Positions 6,034-6,392 of a stretch of DNA of 6,392 bases are shown here, in pieces; position 1 is the stretch's first letter, and every line of letters starts with the position of its first letter. The position numbers were made by a program, and so were the translations under genes. The notes under the pieces are model-generated. The model saw only the letters and a list, made by a program, of their open reading frames with translations. It did no database searches and was not told the DNA's origin. Source of the DNA: an uncultured Porphyromonadaceae bacterium (lineage in GTDB: Bacteria; Bacteroidota; Bacteroidia; Bacteroidales; Muribaculaceae). The stretch lies in NCBI GenBank assembly GCA_947166165.1, contig CAMVDK010000183.1, forward strand, positions 1 through 6,392, written 5' to 3'.

Positions 6034-6064
6034 CCCCGGGCCAACGCTGCGCGTTGTGCCGGGG
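6034..6064. repeat. Compact 12-bp palindromic hairpin
   Basis: CCCCGG 6034-6039 with CCGGGG 6059-6064, a 2x2 internal loop, then CAACGC 6042-6047 with GCGTTG 6051-6056 around a 3-nt loop. Size and shape are like REP sequences that are mobilised by REP-associated tyrosine transposases; no such gene is in the window. A smaller stem AGCCC/GGGCT with TTTT follows at 6077-6092. Confidence 0.6.
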
Positions 6065-6091
6065 TTATCTAGATACAGCCCTCCGGGCTTT

Positions 6092-6214
6092 TCAGTTGGA
6101 GTTTTATCATGGATGGGGGCAACAAGTATATAATCCCCTATTTCAAAGCAAAGGCGACGGGCATGGAGCCGCGTCGACGAAGGCCCGCTTCTGCCGCCGG
6201 AGGGGAGGCGGACG
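6092..6214. other. Non-coding stretch within the palindrome block
   Basis: I see no gene here on either strand: open frames lack start context and family resemblance. The only structure noted is a small stem, CCGCC 6194-6198 with GGCGG 6207-6211. It belongs to the gene-free stretch that runs from the operon leader to the window end. Confidence 0.5.
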
Positions 6215-6267
6215 GCGATAAGTCCTCTAAATCGCGTAAAAAAAGTGCGATTTAGAGGACTTATCGC
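6215..6267. repeat. Perfect 21-bp inverted repeat with A-rich loop
   Basis: Left arm 6215-6235 and right arm 6247-6267 (GCGATTTAGAGGACTTATCG plus C) are perfect reverse complements separated by 11 nt (GTAAAAAAAGT). Neither strand has a T-run after the stem, so it is not an ordinary terminator. The core is AT-richer than the GC-rich flanks. It may be a dispersed hairpin element or a small transposable remnant. Confidence 0.85.
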
Positions 6268-6335
6268 GCCAAGCCGGCTGCGTCGGCTCGTCTGTGAGGG
6301 ACCAAATTTCGCTTGGGAAAAACTATTTTTCCATA

Positions 6336-6392
6336 AAAGAGGGTGTGTCAAAATTCTGGCCCGCCCTCTTTCTGCTAATATGTTGTAAAACA
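6336..6392. mobile_element. Possible insertion-sequence end
   Basis: AAAGAGGG 6336-6343 and CCCTCTTT 6364-6371 form an 8-bp inverted repeat around 20 nt. The string GAGGGTGTGTCAAAATT (6339-6355) resembles terminal repeats of some Bacteroidales insertion sequences; that is recollection, not a comparison made here. No transposase is visible before the window ends, so an element, if present, extends to the right or is only a remnant. Confidence 0.25.

Noticed and set aside
5857..6351. 164-codon minus-strand open frame across the palindrome block
   Set aside because: It runs through several perfect or near-perfect hairpins, has no family resemblance, and overlaps the operon promoter; more likely a chance frame in repeat DNA.

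Overview
The window looks like a GC-rich member of the Bacteroidales, perhaps Muribaculaceae or Prevotella-like; this placement is an inference. It rests on promoters of the Bacteroidota type (-7 TAnnTTTG with a -33 TTG/TTTG about 19 bp upstream), mostly missing Shine-Dalgarno sites, a methionyl-tRNA synthetase with a fused C-terminal tRNA-binding domain, a PepSY-like lipoprotein, and a secreted protein ending in a dockerin-like repeat pair.

Layout: 1-271 is a leader region with a phased decamer array, a -7 element and a foldable 5' leader. 272-811 (+) encodes a small PepSY-like lipoprotein. 812-1030 holds a large hairpin with a competing alternative fold, then the metG promoter. 1031-3073 (+) is metG, closed by a clear intrinsic terminator at 3097-3140. 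3141-3258 is a convergent spacer with a nested palindrome. Two genes on the minus strand, 17 bp apart, form a likely operon: first a secreted beta-helix-like protein (5543 to 4488), then a secreted protein with two similar N-terminal modules and a C-terminal dockerin pair (4470 to 3259). Upstream of them, 5544-5882 carries a well-matched promoter (-33 TTTG, 19 bp, -7 TAATTTTG) and a leader of about 300 nt with a long stepped hairpin and a terminator-like stem. 5900-6392 has no convincing gene and is packed with palindromes, including a perfect 21-bp inverted repeat, which suggests dispersed repeats or insertion-element remnants.

How the genes relate: metG is core translation machinery and looks independently transcribed. 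The lipoprotein is an envelope protein with its own promoter. The minus-strand pair is exported and probably acts outside the cell or at its surface; no cohesin, sorting gene or sugar-degrading enzyme is present to define the job. The most interesting part is the leader of that pair: it could be a long regulatory 5' UTR or a separate noncoding RNA that ends before the operon. A second notable feature is the sharp fall in GC in the middle of the beta-helix gene.
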